This document shows positions 8,381-17,256 of a stretch of 38,642 nt of DNA, in pieces. The stretch comes from an uncultured Eubacteriales bacterium (GTDB lineage Bacteria > Bacillota > Clostridia > Peptostreptococcales > Anaerovoracaceae). Both the position numbers and the translations under genes were made by a program. A model generated the notes under the pieces. The model worked only from the letters and a program-made list of their open reading frames with translations, made no database searches and was not told the origin of the DNA. The DNA lies in contig ONRQ01000011.1 in NCBI GenBank assembly GCA_900320285.1, positions 1 to 38,642 of the forward strand, given 5' to 3'. Each line of letters opens with the position of its first letter. Position 1 is the stretch's first letter.

Positions 8381-8412
8381 GAGCCTGCTCATCTGAGCAG
8401 GCTCTGTTTTTA
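8381..8412. terminator. Bidirectional terminator between convergent genes
   Basis: A 10-bp perfect stem, GAGCCTGCTC / GAGCAGGCTC (8381-8390, 8395-8404), with an ATCT loop, is followed by TGTTTTTA on the plus strand. The complement of the left flank gives a T-rich run (CATTGTTTTCTG) for the minus strand. It can serve both the lipoprotein gene and the end of the radA operon. Confidence 0.85.
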
Positions 8413-8452
8413 TGGTTTCACGATTTGATGTTTATGAGCAGGAAGGATCAGC

Positions 8453-9832
8453 TCAGCTGATGAACGCGCGGATCGCATCAGATATGTTTGCTGCGCCTAT
8501 GACCCTTACGCCTTCAGCCGGAGTTTTTCCGGCCTGTCCGGCATTCTTTGCAGGCAGTATCACCGCTTCATATCCGAGCCTCACAGCCTCCTGAACAATC
8601 TTGTCTGCGTTAGGTATTGAGCGGAGGTTGCCTGTCAGTCCGACTTCGCCGGCTGCCACCAGTCGCTTCGACGATGACCTTCCTTTGTACGAGCTGTATA
8701 TTGCAAGCGCGACTGCGAGGTCTGTAGAAGTGCTGCCGGTGTTCATGCCGCCCACAACATTCACATATACATCGTAGTCGAGCAGGTTCAGACCTGCCTT
8801 TTTCTCGAGTACCGCAAGTATCATGTTAAGGCGGTTCTGGCTGATGCCGATGGCAGTCCTGCGGGCAAAGCCCACATTTGCGCGCGTCACCAGGGCCTGT
8901 ATCTCGAAGAAGACCGGGCGGCTGCCCTCATAGACTGCGGATACTACAGAGCCTTCTTCACTTTCCGGGCTCTCAATAAGACTGCCGGAGATGTCCGGCA
9001 CTTCTATCATGCCTTCTTCAGTCATGCGGAAAGCGCCGATCTCATCAGTGGTACCGAAACGGTTCTTGAATGAGCGGAGAATCCTGAGATCCCTGTCGCG
9101 TTCACCGCTGAAGCTCAGAACTGTGTCTACCATGTGCTCGATGGTCTTCGGGCCCGCGAGCTCTCCTGACTTGGTCACATGAGCCACGATGAAAACCGGC
9201 ACGTTGCGTTTTTTGGCGTATCTTATCAGCTGCCCGGAGCATTCCCTTATCTGAGTGAGACTTCCGGCCACCGAATCCGCCGACTGCGAATACATGGTCT
9301 GTATGGAATCAATTATTATGAAGCACGGCTTTATACTGTCGCATGCAGCCATGATGTTTTCGATATTGGTCTCAGGGTATATGTATAGGGAGTCGCTTAT
9401 GTTTCCGAGCACGCGGTCGGCACGCAGCTTTACCTGCTCCTCGGATTCCTCGCCGCTTACATAGAGTACCGGACCGTATTTATCAGCGATCCTGCCGGCT
9501 GCCTGCGCTATGAGAGTGGACTTGCCTATGCCCGGTTCGCCTGAGATCAGTGTAAGTGAGCCCGGAACTATTCCGCCGCCCAGCACACGGTTGAGTTCAG
9601 ACAGCCCCGAATCCATGCGTGTGTAGTCGTGAGTGCCGACTTCGCCGAGTTTCACAGGACGGCCTTCGACTCCTATGCGTCTCCTGGTATCGGCCGATGC
9701 TTCTTCAACAGGAGCTACTTTATGTTCGACTATGGTGTTCCACGCGCCGCAATAAGAACACTGACCCTGCCAGGCCGTATACTCGTTGCCGCACTCTGTG
9801 CACATAAAAACCGTCTTTGCTTTTTTAGCCAT
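8453..9832 (-). CDS. radA: DNA repair protein RadA
   Basis: A RecA-like ATPase that helps process recombination intermediates and branch migration. 459 residues from an ATG at 9832 (MAKKAKTVFMCTECG). I chose this start because upstream codons are low-complexity basic residues inside the kinase gene. Features in order: a four-cysteine zinc finger (CTEC...CSYC), Walker A GEPGIGKST, the RadA signature KNRFG, and a Lon-protease-like C-terminal domain (DLAVALAIYSS, GEVGLTGNLRSI). The first 8 bases overlap the end of the sensor kinase gene (ATGGCTAA holds the start of one and the stop of the other), so the two are probably translationally coupled. In Bacillus radA is instead followed by disA, absent here. 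Confidence 0.95.
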   Translation of the reverse strand: MAKKAKTVFMCTECGNEYTAWQGQCSYCGAWNTIVEHKVAPVEEASADTRRRIGVEGRPVKLGEVGTHDYTRMDSGLSELNRVLGGGIVPGSLTLISGEPGIGKSTLIAQAAGRIADKYGPVLYVSGEESEEQVKLRADRVLGNISDSLYIYPETNIENIMAACDSIKPCFIIIDSIQTMYSQSADSVAGSLTQIRECSGQLIRYAKKRNVPVFIVAHVTKSGELAGPKTIEHMVDTVLSFSGERDRDLRILRSFKNRFGTTDEIGAFRMTEEGMIEVPDISGSLIESPESEEGSVVSAVYEGSRPVFFEIQALVTRANVGFARRTAIGISQNRLNMILAVLEKKAGLNLLDYDVYVNVVGGMNTGSTSTDLAVALAIYSSYKGRSSSKRLVAAGEVGLTGNLRSIPNADKIVQEAVRLGYEAVILPAKNAGQAGKTPAEGVRVIGAANISDAIRAFIS

Positions 9833-11309
9833 CTTTCTTCTCTGTCTCTTCCGCTGCCGGCTTCCTGACCGTATCCATCTCGAACCAGAAGTCCGAGCCT
9901 TTGCCTTCCTCGCTCTCCACACCGTACTTGGCTCCGTGCAGGTTGAGGATGCCTTTTACTATGGAAAGACCGAGGCCGGTCCCCTCTATACCGCGTTCGT
10001 GATTTGCGGAAGTCCTGTAATATTTATCCCACACATGTCCGATCTCTTCCGCTGGGATACCCATGCCGTGATCGATACAGTGGAAAGTCACTTTCTTGCT
10101 GCTCTTGCTGAGCCTGAGGTCTATGAATTTGTTATCGCCTGAGTATTTGACCGCGTTTGAAACGAAGTTGGTCATTACCTGCGTCATCCTTGTACGGTCG
10201 CCCACCACATAAGCAGGCCTGCAAGGGTGGAACTGGATATCGAATCCCTCCGACGATGCGAGCGCGAGGGAACTCTCATATACGCTCCTGGCTGCCTGGA
10301 CGAGATCGAAGGTTTCCATGTGAAGCTCGATGTTGTTGGACTGAAGGTTGGAGACCGAAAGCATATCGGTAACCATCTTGTTGAGGTGTTCGGTCTCCGA
10401 AATGATAACGTTCAGATCGGCATTGCGCTTTTCAGGATTGTCGCCTGTGATGTCCATGATCTTCTCGGCGTAAGACCTGATCATTGTCAGCGGTGTCTTG
10501 AGGTCGTGTGAAACGTTCGCTATGATCTCACGCTGATAGAAATCAGTCTTCTCCATCTCGTATGAGGCCTTGTTGAGCGCCCTTGCTAGCTCCTTGGTCT
10601 CCGTGAAACCGGCGCCGTCAAAATAAACGTCGTGATTGCCGTTTGAGAGTTCCGTTGCCGAACGCGTGAGTTTCTCAATAGGAGAAGTCAGGCGCACCGA
10701 AAGAGCAAATGCCAGAAGCAGCGAAACTATGAGTACAATGAACGAGATGTATATGAGCATGTCCCGGAGTATCCTGACTGTAACCGGGTCAGGATAAAGA
10801 GGGGCTATTATGCAAAGAATGTTGTCAGTGCTGCCTGATGTAATAAATGAAGCATAAACGAGTCTGGTTCCCATGCCTGAGTTATCACGCCTTGTTTCGC
10901 TGACGTTTTCGGCAGTGGAGAAGACTAATTTAGTTTCGATGCGGCTGACATCAGCTTCAAATGCGTCGCTGTCCTGAGCTTCTCTTGTGCCGTCGAAAAT
11001 GAAACGTTCATCAGGAGTATCTATCCTTATATATATGTTGTTGCTTGATGCGGTCTGGAGCGCGAGCGAGCCGAAGCTGACGCTGTCCTGGCTGAACTGG
11101 GCTTCCAGCGTTTCGGCCGTACGTATAACCTCCTGTGACCTGGCGCGCTCATAGAAACTGCTCAGGAAGAAGTTTGACAGGCCCCATAACACCATTACCA
11201 GAAACAGCGCAAAAATGACGAACGACAGAAGTGTCGTCGTCTTTATGCTGCTTGTATCGATTCTTCTGACAGCGCGTTTACTGGCGCGCTTTCCGGTATG
11301 GTCTGCCAT
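9825..11309 (-). CDS. Two-component sensor histidine kinase
   Basis: A membrane kinase of 494 residues. TM1 is near 25-48, then an extracellular sensor region to about 182 and TM2 near 183-206. A HAMP linker follows (206-258). The HisKA domain has phospho-acceptor H268 in NVSHDLKTPL. The ATPase domain has an N box (NFVSNAVKYSGD), G1 (DHGMGIP), F box (WDKYYRT) and G2 (GTGLGLSIVKGI). The extracellular part looks like a double-Cache/PAS-type fold by length, but the ligand is not evident. It is 24 bp after the response regulator and overlaps radA. In architecture it is close to the PhoR/VanS group. Confidence 0.93.
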   Translation of the reverse strand: MADHTGKRASKRAVRRIDTSSIKTTTLLSFVIFALFLVMVLWGLSNFFLSSFYERARSQEVIRTAETLEAQFSQDSVSFGSLALQTASSNNIYIRIDTPDERFIFDGTREAQDSDAFEADVSRIETKLVFSTAENVSETRRDNSGMGTRLVYASFITSGSTDNILCIIAPLYPDPVTVRILRDMLIYISFIVLIVSLLLAFALSVRLTSPIEKLTRSATELSNGNHDVYFDGAGFTETKELARALNKASYEMEKTDFYQREIIANVSHDLKTPLTMIRSYAEKIMDITGDNPEKRNADLNVIISETEHLNKMVTDMLSVSNLQSNNIELHMETFDLVQAARSVYESSLALASSEGFDIQFHPCRPAYVVGDRTRMTQVMTNFVSNAVKYSGDNKFIDLRLSKSSKKVTFHCIDHGMGIPAEEIGHVWDKYYRTSANHERGIEGTGLGLSIVKGILNLHGAKYGVESEEGKGSDFWFEMDTVRKPAAEETEKKDG

Positions 11310-11333
11310 CCTTCAGCCGTTCTCCGTTATGCT

Positions 11334-12014
11334 TTACTGTTCCTCGTATTCGAATTTATATCCTACGCCTCTGAGCGTAACGATGAATTTTCTGTATGGT
11401 CCGAGGCAATTGCGCAGATTTTTTACATGCGTATCGATCGTTCTGTCGTCACCGAAGAAGTCGTACCCCCAGATATCCTCGAGGAGCTTCTCTCTGGATA
11501 GAGCTATGTTCTTGTGCTGTATCATGTAGAAGAGAAGGTCGTATTCCTTCGGGGTAAGCTCAACACGCTTGCCGTCCACGCTTATTGTGCGCGCTGCCAT
11601 GTTTATCTCGAGACCTTCGAATTTCTGGATCGTCGAGACGTTTCTCTCAGATGCGTCTCTGCGGTTTAGTACTGCATTGACTCTGGCCATGAGCTCCTTT
11701 GGGCTGAACGGCTTTACAACATAGTCATCGATGCCGAGCTCAAAGCCGAAGAGTTTATCATATTCTTCGCCTCTGGCTGACAGCATAATGACAGGAATGT
11801 TTTTGATCTTCTGTATTTCCTTGACAGCACTGAAACCGTCGAGCTTAGGCATCATGATATCCATGATGATAAGATCGTAATCATTGAGCTTTACCATGCC
11901 GATAGCGCTCATGCCGTCGGCGGCTTCCTCAGCCGCGTATCCGCTGAATTCCGCGTATTCCCTTATGACCTCGCGGATCTTTTCTTCGTCATCTACTATC
12001 AGTATTTTTTTCAT
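11334..12014 (-). CDS. OmpR/PhoB-family response regulator
   Basis: 226 residues starting at the ATG at 12014, which has GGAGGA about 8 bases upstream. A longer frame exists, but its extra residues are not family-like. The receiver domain has D8-D9, phospho-acceptor D52 (LIIMDIMMPKLDG), a serine switch (MLSARG) and lysine in VVKPF. The C-terminal winged-helix DNA-binding domain has LTPKEYDLLFYM, then TIDTHVKNLR and TLRGVGYKFE. It is the first gene of the minus-strand operon with the sensor kinase and radA. Targets are unknown; autoregulation is usual in the family. Confidence 0.95.
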   Translation of the reverse strand: MKKILIVDDEEKIREVIREYAEFSGYAAEEAADGMSAIGMVKLNDYDLIIMDIMMPKLDGFSAVKEIQKIKNIPVIMLSARGEEYDKLFGFELGIDDYVVKPFSPKELMARVNAVLNRRDASERNVSTIQKFEGLEINMAARTISVDGKRVELTPKEYDLLFYMIQHKNIALSREKLLEDIWGYDFFGDDRTIDTHVKNLRNCLGPYRKFIVTLRGVGYKFEYEEQ

Positions 12015-12051
12015 CGGAAATCCTCCGTTTTCTAAAGCCATATTTGACGTA

Positions 12052-12080
12052 AGTATATCACAGAGAACATTACAAGTCAG
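12052..12080 (-). promoter_or_regulatory. Promoter of the regulator-kinase-radA operon
   Basis: On the minus strand TATACT (12057-12052) is preceded by TGA (extended -10), with CTGACT (12080-12075) 17 bp upstream. The expected transcript has a leader of about 30 bases carrying the GGAGGA site. Confidence 0.7.
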
Positions 12081-12155
12081 CGGCGAAAAACAGGCGGCAG
12101 GCCGGGGCAAGGGGGAGCTGAAGAACAGGACGCGTTTCTTCTCTGCAGATAATTG

Positions 12156-12184
12156 TTGACAACCACTATTGACGGTGATAATAT
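12156..12184 (+). promoter_or_regulatory. Possible distal carD promoter
   Basis: Perfect TTGACA (12156-12161), 17 bp, then TAATAT (12179-12184). It is divergent from the response-regulator promoter about 75 bp away. Confidence 0.5.
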
Positions 12185-12201
12185 TACATATTTTTATGTG
12201 T

Positions 12202-12230
12202 TTGCTTTTTGATACAAAAGAAGCTATAAT
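12202..12230 (+). promoter_or_regulatory. carD proximal promoter
   Basis: TTGCTT (12202-12207), 17 bp, and consensus TATAAT (12225-12230) lie just ahead of the AAGGAGG site of carD. Confidence 0.65.
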
Positions 12231-12256
12231 GATGTTGTAAAAGGAGGAAAGCGTCC

Positions 12257-12730
12257 ATGTTTGAAGTCGGCGATTACATTGTATATCCGATGTACGGCGC
12301 GGGCATCATAACCGAGATCGTAGAAAAGGATTTTCTCGGTGAGATGCGCACGTATTATAATGTATCGCTTCCTTATTGCCGTATGGAGGCTTCAGTTCCT
12401 GTTGACAACACAGACAAACTTGGTGTAAGACATATTATCGCGCCCGAACGCATCGCTGAGGTGCTGGAAGTGCTCAGGCAGGACACTGAGCCGATGAACC
12501 CCAACTGGAACAAACGATACCGCGAAAACACCGAAAGGATGCAGACCGGAGACATTCTCGAAGTAGCAGCGGTAGTAAGAAATCTCGTCAGGACGGACAG
12601 ACTCAAACCGCTTTCGACCGGAGAGAAGAAACTCCTGAGTACGGCAAAGCAGATACTCGAGAGCGAGCTGATCTACTCCGGAGGCTACACGATGGAAGAA
12701 GCAGACGAGATGGTCGAAACCAACATATAG
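12257..12730 (+). CDS. carD: CarD/CdnL-family transcription regulator
   Basis: 157 residues. The N-terminal third is the RNA polymerase-interacting domain of the CarD/TRCF family (MFEVGDYIVYPMYGAGIITEI, then VPVDN). The C-terminal two thirds are helical with the DNA-contacting region (NPNWNKRYRENTERMQTG). CarD proteins bind the RNA polymerase beta lobe and stabilise open promoter complexes, notably at rRNA promoters. A strong AAGGAGGAAA precedes the ATG. In other Clostridia this gene also sits ahead of ispD, so the neighbourhood is conserved. Two promoter-like sequences precede it. Confidence 0.93.
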   Translation: MFEVGDYIVYPMYGAGIITEIVEKDFLGEMRTYYNVSLPYCRMEASVPVDNTDKLGVRHIIAPERIAEVLEVLRQDTEPMNPNWNKRYRENTERMQTGDILEVAAVVRNLVRTDRLKPLSTGEKKLLSTAKQILESELIYSGGYTMEEADEMVETNI

Positions 12731-12790
12731 CAGGGGGCTAGTGAAGGGATCGGCCATTTACATTGGAATAAGAATTTTTGATGAAACCCA

Positions 12791-12819
12791 TTGCAGAAGA
12801 TACTGCGTAGGATTATAGT
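12791..12819 (+). promoter_or_regulatory. Promoter upstream of ispDF
   Basis: TTGCAG (12791-12796), 17 bp, TATAGT (12814-12819). The -35 lies in a 12-bp sequence, CATTGCAGAAGA, that recurs at 12863-12874 near the start codon. Confidence 0.6.
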
Positions 12820-12879
12820 ATAAGACCATTGTAAAAAATAGCGGAAGATCGTTACAGGAAATCATTGCAGAAGAACGTT

Positions 12880-14127
12880 ATGGTAGAAAACATTTCTAAC
12901 TGGATATGTACAGTCATAGTTGCAGCCGGCCAAGGTACACGCATGGGAATCGATGTACCGAAGCAGCTGTTTACTTATGGTGGCTCCACTGTGCTGGGGA
13001 CTGCGATAAATGCTTTCGCTTCTCTTGACTATATCGATAAGATCTATGTTGTATCGCCTCAGGACGGATCCCTTGATGATACATATGAAGATATCACGGC
13101 AGAATGCGAAAGATTTACCGGACGCGAGCCCGGAAGCATAGTGATCGTGAATGGAGGAGCAACAAGAGCTGACTCTGTCAGAGAAGGTATAAAGGCGGCT
13201 TCGCGTGATGCCCGTCTGGCAGGCATAGATGAAGATGACGCCATAGTGCTCATCCATGATGCTGCAAGACCGGGGGTAAGCGAAGAGATCATAAGGCGAA
13301 ATATAGAAAACATGACATGCTGCCGTGCGGTATGCACCGCTTTGCCTTCAAGCGACTCCACGCGCATCATTAACTGTGAAAAACCTGAATATGTAACCGA
13401 ATTAGCATTGAAAGAATCTATAACATATCCTATAATGAACACTAACGTTGTCAGGAGGGAGCTTATCTACAGAACCCAGACGCCGCAGACGTTCCGGCTT
13501 TCGGACATCCTGAAAGCGCATGAGAGAGCGGTGCGTGACGGTTACTCCGCAACTGATGATGCCATGGTCGCGGAATACGCGGGCATCAACGTGGCGCTGG
13601 TAGAAGGCTCAACTGCCAATTACAAGATAACCACCAGAGAGGATATCCAAATGACTTGCAGAACAGGTATCGGATATGATGTACACAGACTTGTCCCAGG
13701 GAGACCACTTATACTCTGCGGGACCCCGATCCCCAGCAAGCTCGGGCTGGACGGTCATTCAGATGCGGATGTAGCAGTACACGCACTGATGGACGCGCTG
13801 CTCGGGGCAGCAGGACTGGGAGATATAGGGAGACATTTTCCTGATACCGATGAAAAATATAAAGGTGCGGATTCAATGAAACTGCTGTCAGAAGTCAAAG
13901 GCATGCTGGGAGGCGCGAGGATCGTGAATGTAGATGTCGCAATCATAGCTCAGGCTCCGAAACTGGCACCTTATATGGAACAAATGAAACAGAACATTGC
14001 AAATACACTCGGGATCCCTGAGAGTGCCGTAAATGTAAAGGCGACTACAGAGGAGGGACTCGGGTTCACTGGCAGGGGAGAAGGCATGGCAGCCATGGCC
14101 ACTGCCGCGATAGAAGGGAGTTTTTAA
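12880..14127 (+). CDS. ispDF: Bifunctional IspD/IspF of the MEP isoprenoid pathway
   Basis: A fusion of two cytoplasmic enzymes of isoprenoid precursor synthesis. The N-terminal part (about 1-230) is 2-C-methyl-D-erythritol 4-phosphate cytidylyltransferase: [12 protein letters not shown] nucleotide-binding loop, PKQLF, IHDAARP, and T-Q-TPQTF. The C-terminal part (about 257-415) is 2-C-methyl-D-erythritol 2,4-cyclodiphosphate synthase: GIGYDVH metal site, [19 protein letters not shown], and [11 protein letters not shown]. The middle step (IspE) is elsewhere. Start choice: ATG at 12880 gives 415 residues; TTG at 12865 with AGGA 5 bases upstream would add five. Both sites have weak ribosome binding. 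proS starts 3 bp after the stop, so the two are co-transcribed. Confidence 0.95.
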   Translation: MVENISNWICTVIVAAGQGTRMGIDVPKQLFTYGGSTVLGTAINAFASLDYIDKIYVVSPQDGSLDDTYEDITAECERFTGREPGSIVIVNGGATRADSVREGIKAASRDARLAGIDEDDAIVLIHDAARPGVSEEIIRRNIENMTCCRAVCTALPSSDSTRIINCEKPEYVTELALKESITYPIMNTNVVRRELIYRTQTPQTFRLSDILKAHERAVRDGYSATDDAMVAEYAGINVALVEGSTANYKITTREDIQMTCRTGIGYDVHRLVPGRPLILCGTPIPSKLGLDGHSDADVAVHALMDALLGAAGLGDIGRHFPDTDEKYKGADSMKLLSEVKGMLGGARIVNVDVAIIAQAPKLAPYMEQMKQNIANTLGIPESAVNVKATTEEGLGFTGRGEGMAAMATAAIEGSF

Positions 14128-14130
14128 ACA

Positions 14131-15909
14131 ATGAGATTATCCAGAAACCATCTTAAGACACTCAGAGAGGCACCATCGGATGCTGTACTTGAGAGCCATA
14201 AGCTGCTCGTAAGAGCTAACATGATAAAGCAGGAAGCTGCGGGAATCTACATGTTCCCGAAGCTGGGCTGGAGAACAGTAAGAAAGGTAGAGCAGATCGT
14301 CCGTGAGGAGATGGATTACATCGACTGCCAGGAAATCTACATGCCGCATGTAAACCCGGCCGAGCTCTGGAAGGAAACGGGCAGATGGTATGCATACGGA
14401 CCTGAACTCTGGAGAATACAGGACCGTAACGGCAACGACTTCATACTGAACCCGACATGTGAGGAAATCTTTACTGATTTCGTCCGCAAAGAGTGGTCGT
14501 CCTATAAGGAGCTTCCGTTCTCACTTTATCATATCCAGTTCAAGTACAGAGACGAGTCGCGTCCTAGATACGGACTTCTGAGAACAAGAGAGTTCATCAT
14601 GAAGGATGCCTATACATTCGACGCTACAGAAGAAGACCTGAACGTTGCTTACATGAGACAGTATCACGCATACGAGAAGATCTTCACACGTATGGATCTT
14701 GACTACAGGATCGTAGAGGCTGACAACGGCCCTATCGGAGGAAGCAAGTCCCACGAGTTCTCGGCTCTCTCCGACTGGGGTGAGTCCGACATTCTCTACT
14801 GCGACAACTGCGGAATGGCTGCTACAGTCGAAAGAGCAGAGTGCGTAGATGATGAACCGCCTGTAGAAGAGATGCAGCCGGTACAGAAGGTGTTCACACC
14901 TGGCACAAAGACAATCGAGGACGTCTGCAACTATCTGAAGCTGCCTGTAGAAAAGTCCGTCAAGGCTCTCATGTTCACAACTTACGATACAGACCTTCAG
15001 CCTAAGGACAATGTTGTAGCATTCATCAGAGGCGACAGACAGCTCAACATGATCAAGCTCGTCAATGCACTCAACGTACCTGAGCACTACATCGAGTTTG
15101 CGGATGAGGATGTTACAGGTCCTATCACAGGATCCGTTGCAGGATTCACAGGTCCTATGGGACTCAAGAACTGCATCGTAGTAGTAGATACAGAGCTCGT
15201 AGGCACAGTCAACATGTGCGCAGGCGCTAACGAAGAAGACCACCACCTGGTCGGCGTTTGCTACGGCAGAGACTACACCGGAGATATCGTTACGGATATC
15301 AAGACGCTCCAGGAAGGCGACCGCTGCCCACACTGCGGAAAGCCGGTCAAGTTCAGACGCGGTATCGAGGTTGGCCAGATCTTCAAGCTGGGACTTAAGT
15401 ACTCCGAGAGCATGAATACTACATTCAAGGACGAGAATGGTGAGGATCATCCGTACTGGATGGGATGCTACGGCGTAGGTATCACCAGATCGATGCAGGC
15501 TGTAGTAGAGCAGCATCATGATGACAAGGGCATCATCTGGCCGCTGTCCGTCGCTCCTTATCATGTAATCGTGACAGTTGTTAAGTCGAAAGATGAGACA
15601 CAGCTGCAGGTCGCTTACGACATTGAGAAGAAACTCGAGGCACTTGGCGTTGAAGTCATGGTAGACGACCGTGACGAGAGACCGGGAGTCAAGTTCAACG
15701 ACGCAGACCTCATCGGAATCCCAATCAGGATCACAGTCGGCAAGTTCGCCGGAGAGGGCAAGGTAGAGTACAAGCTCCGCCGTGAGAGTGAGCACGAGCT
15801 CCTGACGATCGAAGATGCAATCGCTAAGGCAAAGGCACTCGTTGATCTCGAAGGTGACGGAAGATACTTCTTCTCAAGACTTTCCGAGGAGACAATGAAC
15901 GCTCACTGA
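14131..15909 (+). CDS. proS: Proline--tRNA ligase, bacterial type with editing domain
   Basis: 592 residues, a class II synthetase charging tRNA-Pro. The start MRLSRNHLKTLREAP is typical. Motif 2 region: FKYRDESRPRYGLLRTREFIMKDAYTF. The long insertion of the bacterial form (about 225-400) includes the YbaK-like editing region that removes Ala-tRNA-Pro (KALMFTTYD, FIRGDRQLN, GPMGL). The catalytic core resumes with a cysteine pair, CPHCGKP, and EVGQIFKLG, then motif 3 YGVGITRSMQ. The anticodon-binding domain ends the protein (LEALGVEVMVDDRDERPGVKFNDADLIGIP). It follows ispDF by 3 bp, with a GAAGGGAG site inside that gene's end. Confidence 0.97.
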   Translation: MRLSRNHLKTLREAPSDAVLESHKLLVRANMIKQEAAGIYMFPKLGWRTVRKVEQIVREEMDYIDCQEIYMPHVNPAELWKETGRWYAYGPELWRIQDRNGNDFILNPTCEEIFTDFVRKEWSSYKELPFSLYHIQFKYRDESRPRYGLLRTREFIMKDAYTFDATEEDLNVAYMRQYHAYEKIFTRMDLDYRIVEADNGPIGGSKSHEFSALSDWGESDILYCDNCGMAATVERAECVDDEPPVEEMQPVQKVFTPGTKTIEDVCNYLKLPVEKSVKALMFTTYDTDLQPKDNVVAFIRGDRQLNMIKLVNALNVPEHYIEFADEDVTGPITGSVAGFTGPMGLKNCIVVVDTELVGTVNMCAGANEEDHHLVGVCYGRDYTGDIVTDIKTLQEGDRCPHCGKPVKFRRGIEVGQIFKLGLKYSESMNTTFKDENGEDHPYWMGCYGVGITRSMQAVVEQHHDDKGIIWPLSVAPYHVIVTVVKSKDETQLQVAYDIEKKLEALGVEVMVDDRDERPGVKFNDADLIGIPIRITVGKFAGEGKVEYKLRRESEHELLTIEDAIAKAKALVDLEGDGRYFFSRLSEETMNAH

Positions 15910-15935
15910 TCGCTGAGCGCATAATGCAAAATGCA

Positions 15936-15966
15936 GGGCACCGTTTCACGGTGCCCTTTCTATTTT
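15936..15966 (+). terminator. Rho-independent terminator of ispDF-proS
   Basis: Stem GGGCACCGT / ACGGTGCCC (15936-15944, 15948-15956) with a TTC loop and TTTCTATTTT after it. The T-run abuts the promoter of the next gene. Confidence 0.93.
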
Positions 15967-15977
15967 GTCCGGAAAAC

Positions 15978-15986
15978 TGATATAAT
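15978..15986 (+). promoter_or_regulatory. Extended -10 promoter of the chromate transporter pair
   Basis: TGATATAAT is a perfect extended -10 with TATAAT at 15981-15986. No good -35 is present (the region is the T-run of the terminator). Initiation 6-8 bases on would fall at about 15992-15994, right before the ATG at 15996. Confidence 0.7.
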
Positions 15987-15995
15987 TATTAAGTT

Positions 15996-16598
15996 ATGAA
16001 CATATTAGTTGAACTCTTTATTGTATTTTTCAAATTAGGCGCCTTCACTATCGGAGGCGGTATTGCCATGCTTCCGCTTCTGCAGAACACGCTGATCAAC
16101 GAGAAGAAGTGGTTTACCAAGGAAGAGTTCATGGATATCGTTGCCGTGTGCCAGAGCCTGCCGGGCGTGGTGGCTATAAACATGGCGACTTATGTGGGAT
16201 ATAAAAAGAAGGGTCTGGCCGGCTCGATAGTTTCGACATTTGGAGTAACCATCCCTTCGTTTACAATGATACTTATAATCGCCAGGTTCATCACATCGAT
16301 GGGTGACAATGGAGTGCTGATGGGGGCGATGGCCGGACTCAGGGCGGCAGCGCTCGGAATGGTAGTAGTTGCTCTGATACAGCTTATGCCTGCGGCCATC
16401 AAAAATAAATGGGCTATGCTGGCAGCGATAGTCGCGTTCGTGCTCATAGCCATACTCAAAGTTAATACGGCATATGTAATATTGCTGTTTGCTGTGCTGG
16501 GCATAGCAGTCACTTTTGCGGGAAGCCGCAAGACGGTTGCTGCAGCTGAGGGCGCTGATGCAGAGGCAGAAGCCGATGAAGGGGGTGAGTCCGAATGA
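15996..16598 (+). CDS. chrA: Chromate transporter, short form, first subunit
   Basis: 200 residues of the CHR family (Chromate_transp domain). The N-terminal signature is FFKLGAFTIGGGIAMLPLLQ, then SLPGVVAINMATYVGY. About five to six hydrophobic segments follow and an acidic tail (AEAEADEGGESE). Short CHR proteins work as pairs of opposite topology; the next gene overlaps by 4 bases (ATGA) and is the second member. The family is linked to chromate efflux, but in anaerobes the natural anion may differ. There is no ribosome binding site; the start lies at the predicted transcription start. Confidence 0.88.
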   Translation: MNILVELFIVFFKLGAFTIGGGIAMLPLLQNTLINEKKWFTKEEFMDIVAVCQSLPGVVAINMATYVGYKKKGLAGSIVSTFGVTIPSFTMILIIARFITSMGDNGVLMGAMAGLRAAALGMVVVALIQLMPAAIKNKWAMLAAIVAFVLIAILKVNTAYVILLFAVLGIAVTFAGSRKTVAAAEGADAEAEADEGGESE

Positions 16599-17203
16599 TA
16601 TTCTGGCAGCTCTTCATAAGCTTCTTCAAGGTCGGGCTCCTCGGATTCGGAGGAGGACTCGCCATCGTAAGGCTCATCTACGACAGCATACAGCCGTTCC
16701 TGGACATGAGCCAGGAGACGTTCGCAAACATAGTCGCTATATCCCAGATAACGCCGGGACCGCTCGCGGTAAATACGGCTACTTATGTAGGCTATGAAGC
16801 GGCGGGTATTGGCGGTGCGGCGGCAGCTACATTCGGAGTCATTCTGCCGGCATTCATTATCGTAAGTCTGGTCTGCCGCACCATACAGAAATTCAGAGAC
16901 AGCAAGATCGTCAACGGTGCTCTGGCCGGGATAAGGCCGGCGACAATGGGCCTCATTGCAGCCGCTGCAGCGACACTTGTAAGACCATCTCTGGCAGGCG
17001 AGGGCAGGCTCGGCACGGGGCTGCTGACAAAACTCGGTGCTGATGCAGGAAGTGGCTTTTTTGGCGCTATTTCAGGCTCGCCAGTAGACGTGATTTCTGT
17101 TATCATATTGGTTGCAACAGTAATAATGATAGCAAAGTATAAAAAGAGTCCGTTCGTTGTGCTGATCATCATGGGATGCATCGGCGCGATTCTCGGAGTT
17201 TAG
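16595..17203 (+). CDS. chrA: Chromate transporter, short form, second subunit
   Basis: 202 residues, homologous to the gene it overlaps. Signature FFKVGLLGFGGGLAIVRLI, then ISQITPGPLAVNTATYVGYEAAG. A longer loop (about 128-155) separates the last hydrophobic segments. GGGGG-type sequence in the end of the first gene (GAAGGGGGTGAG) serves as its ribosome binding site. It likely forms a heterodimer with its partner. After the stop, a GGCGGCA/TGCCGCC hairpin (17214-17220, 17232-17238) without a T-run lies before cysS. Confidence 0.88.
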   Translation: MIFWQLFISFFKVGLLGFGGGLAIVRLIYDSIQPFLDMSQETFANIVAISQITPGPLAVNTATYVGYEAAGIGGAAAATFGVILPAFIIVSLVCRTIQKFRDSKIVNGALAGIRPATMGLIAAAAATLVRPSLAGEGRLGTGLLTKLGADAGSGFFGAISGSPVDVISVIILVATVIMIAKYKKSPFVVLIIMGCIGAILGV

Positions 17204-17256
17204 GATATGAGCCGGCGGCATGACGGGACAGTGCCGCCTGCTGAAAAGGAGGAGAA

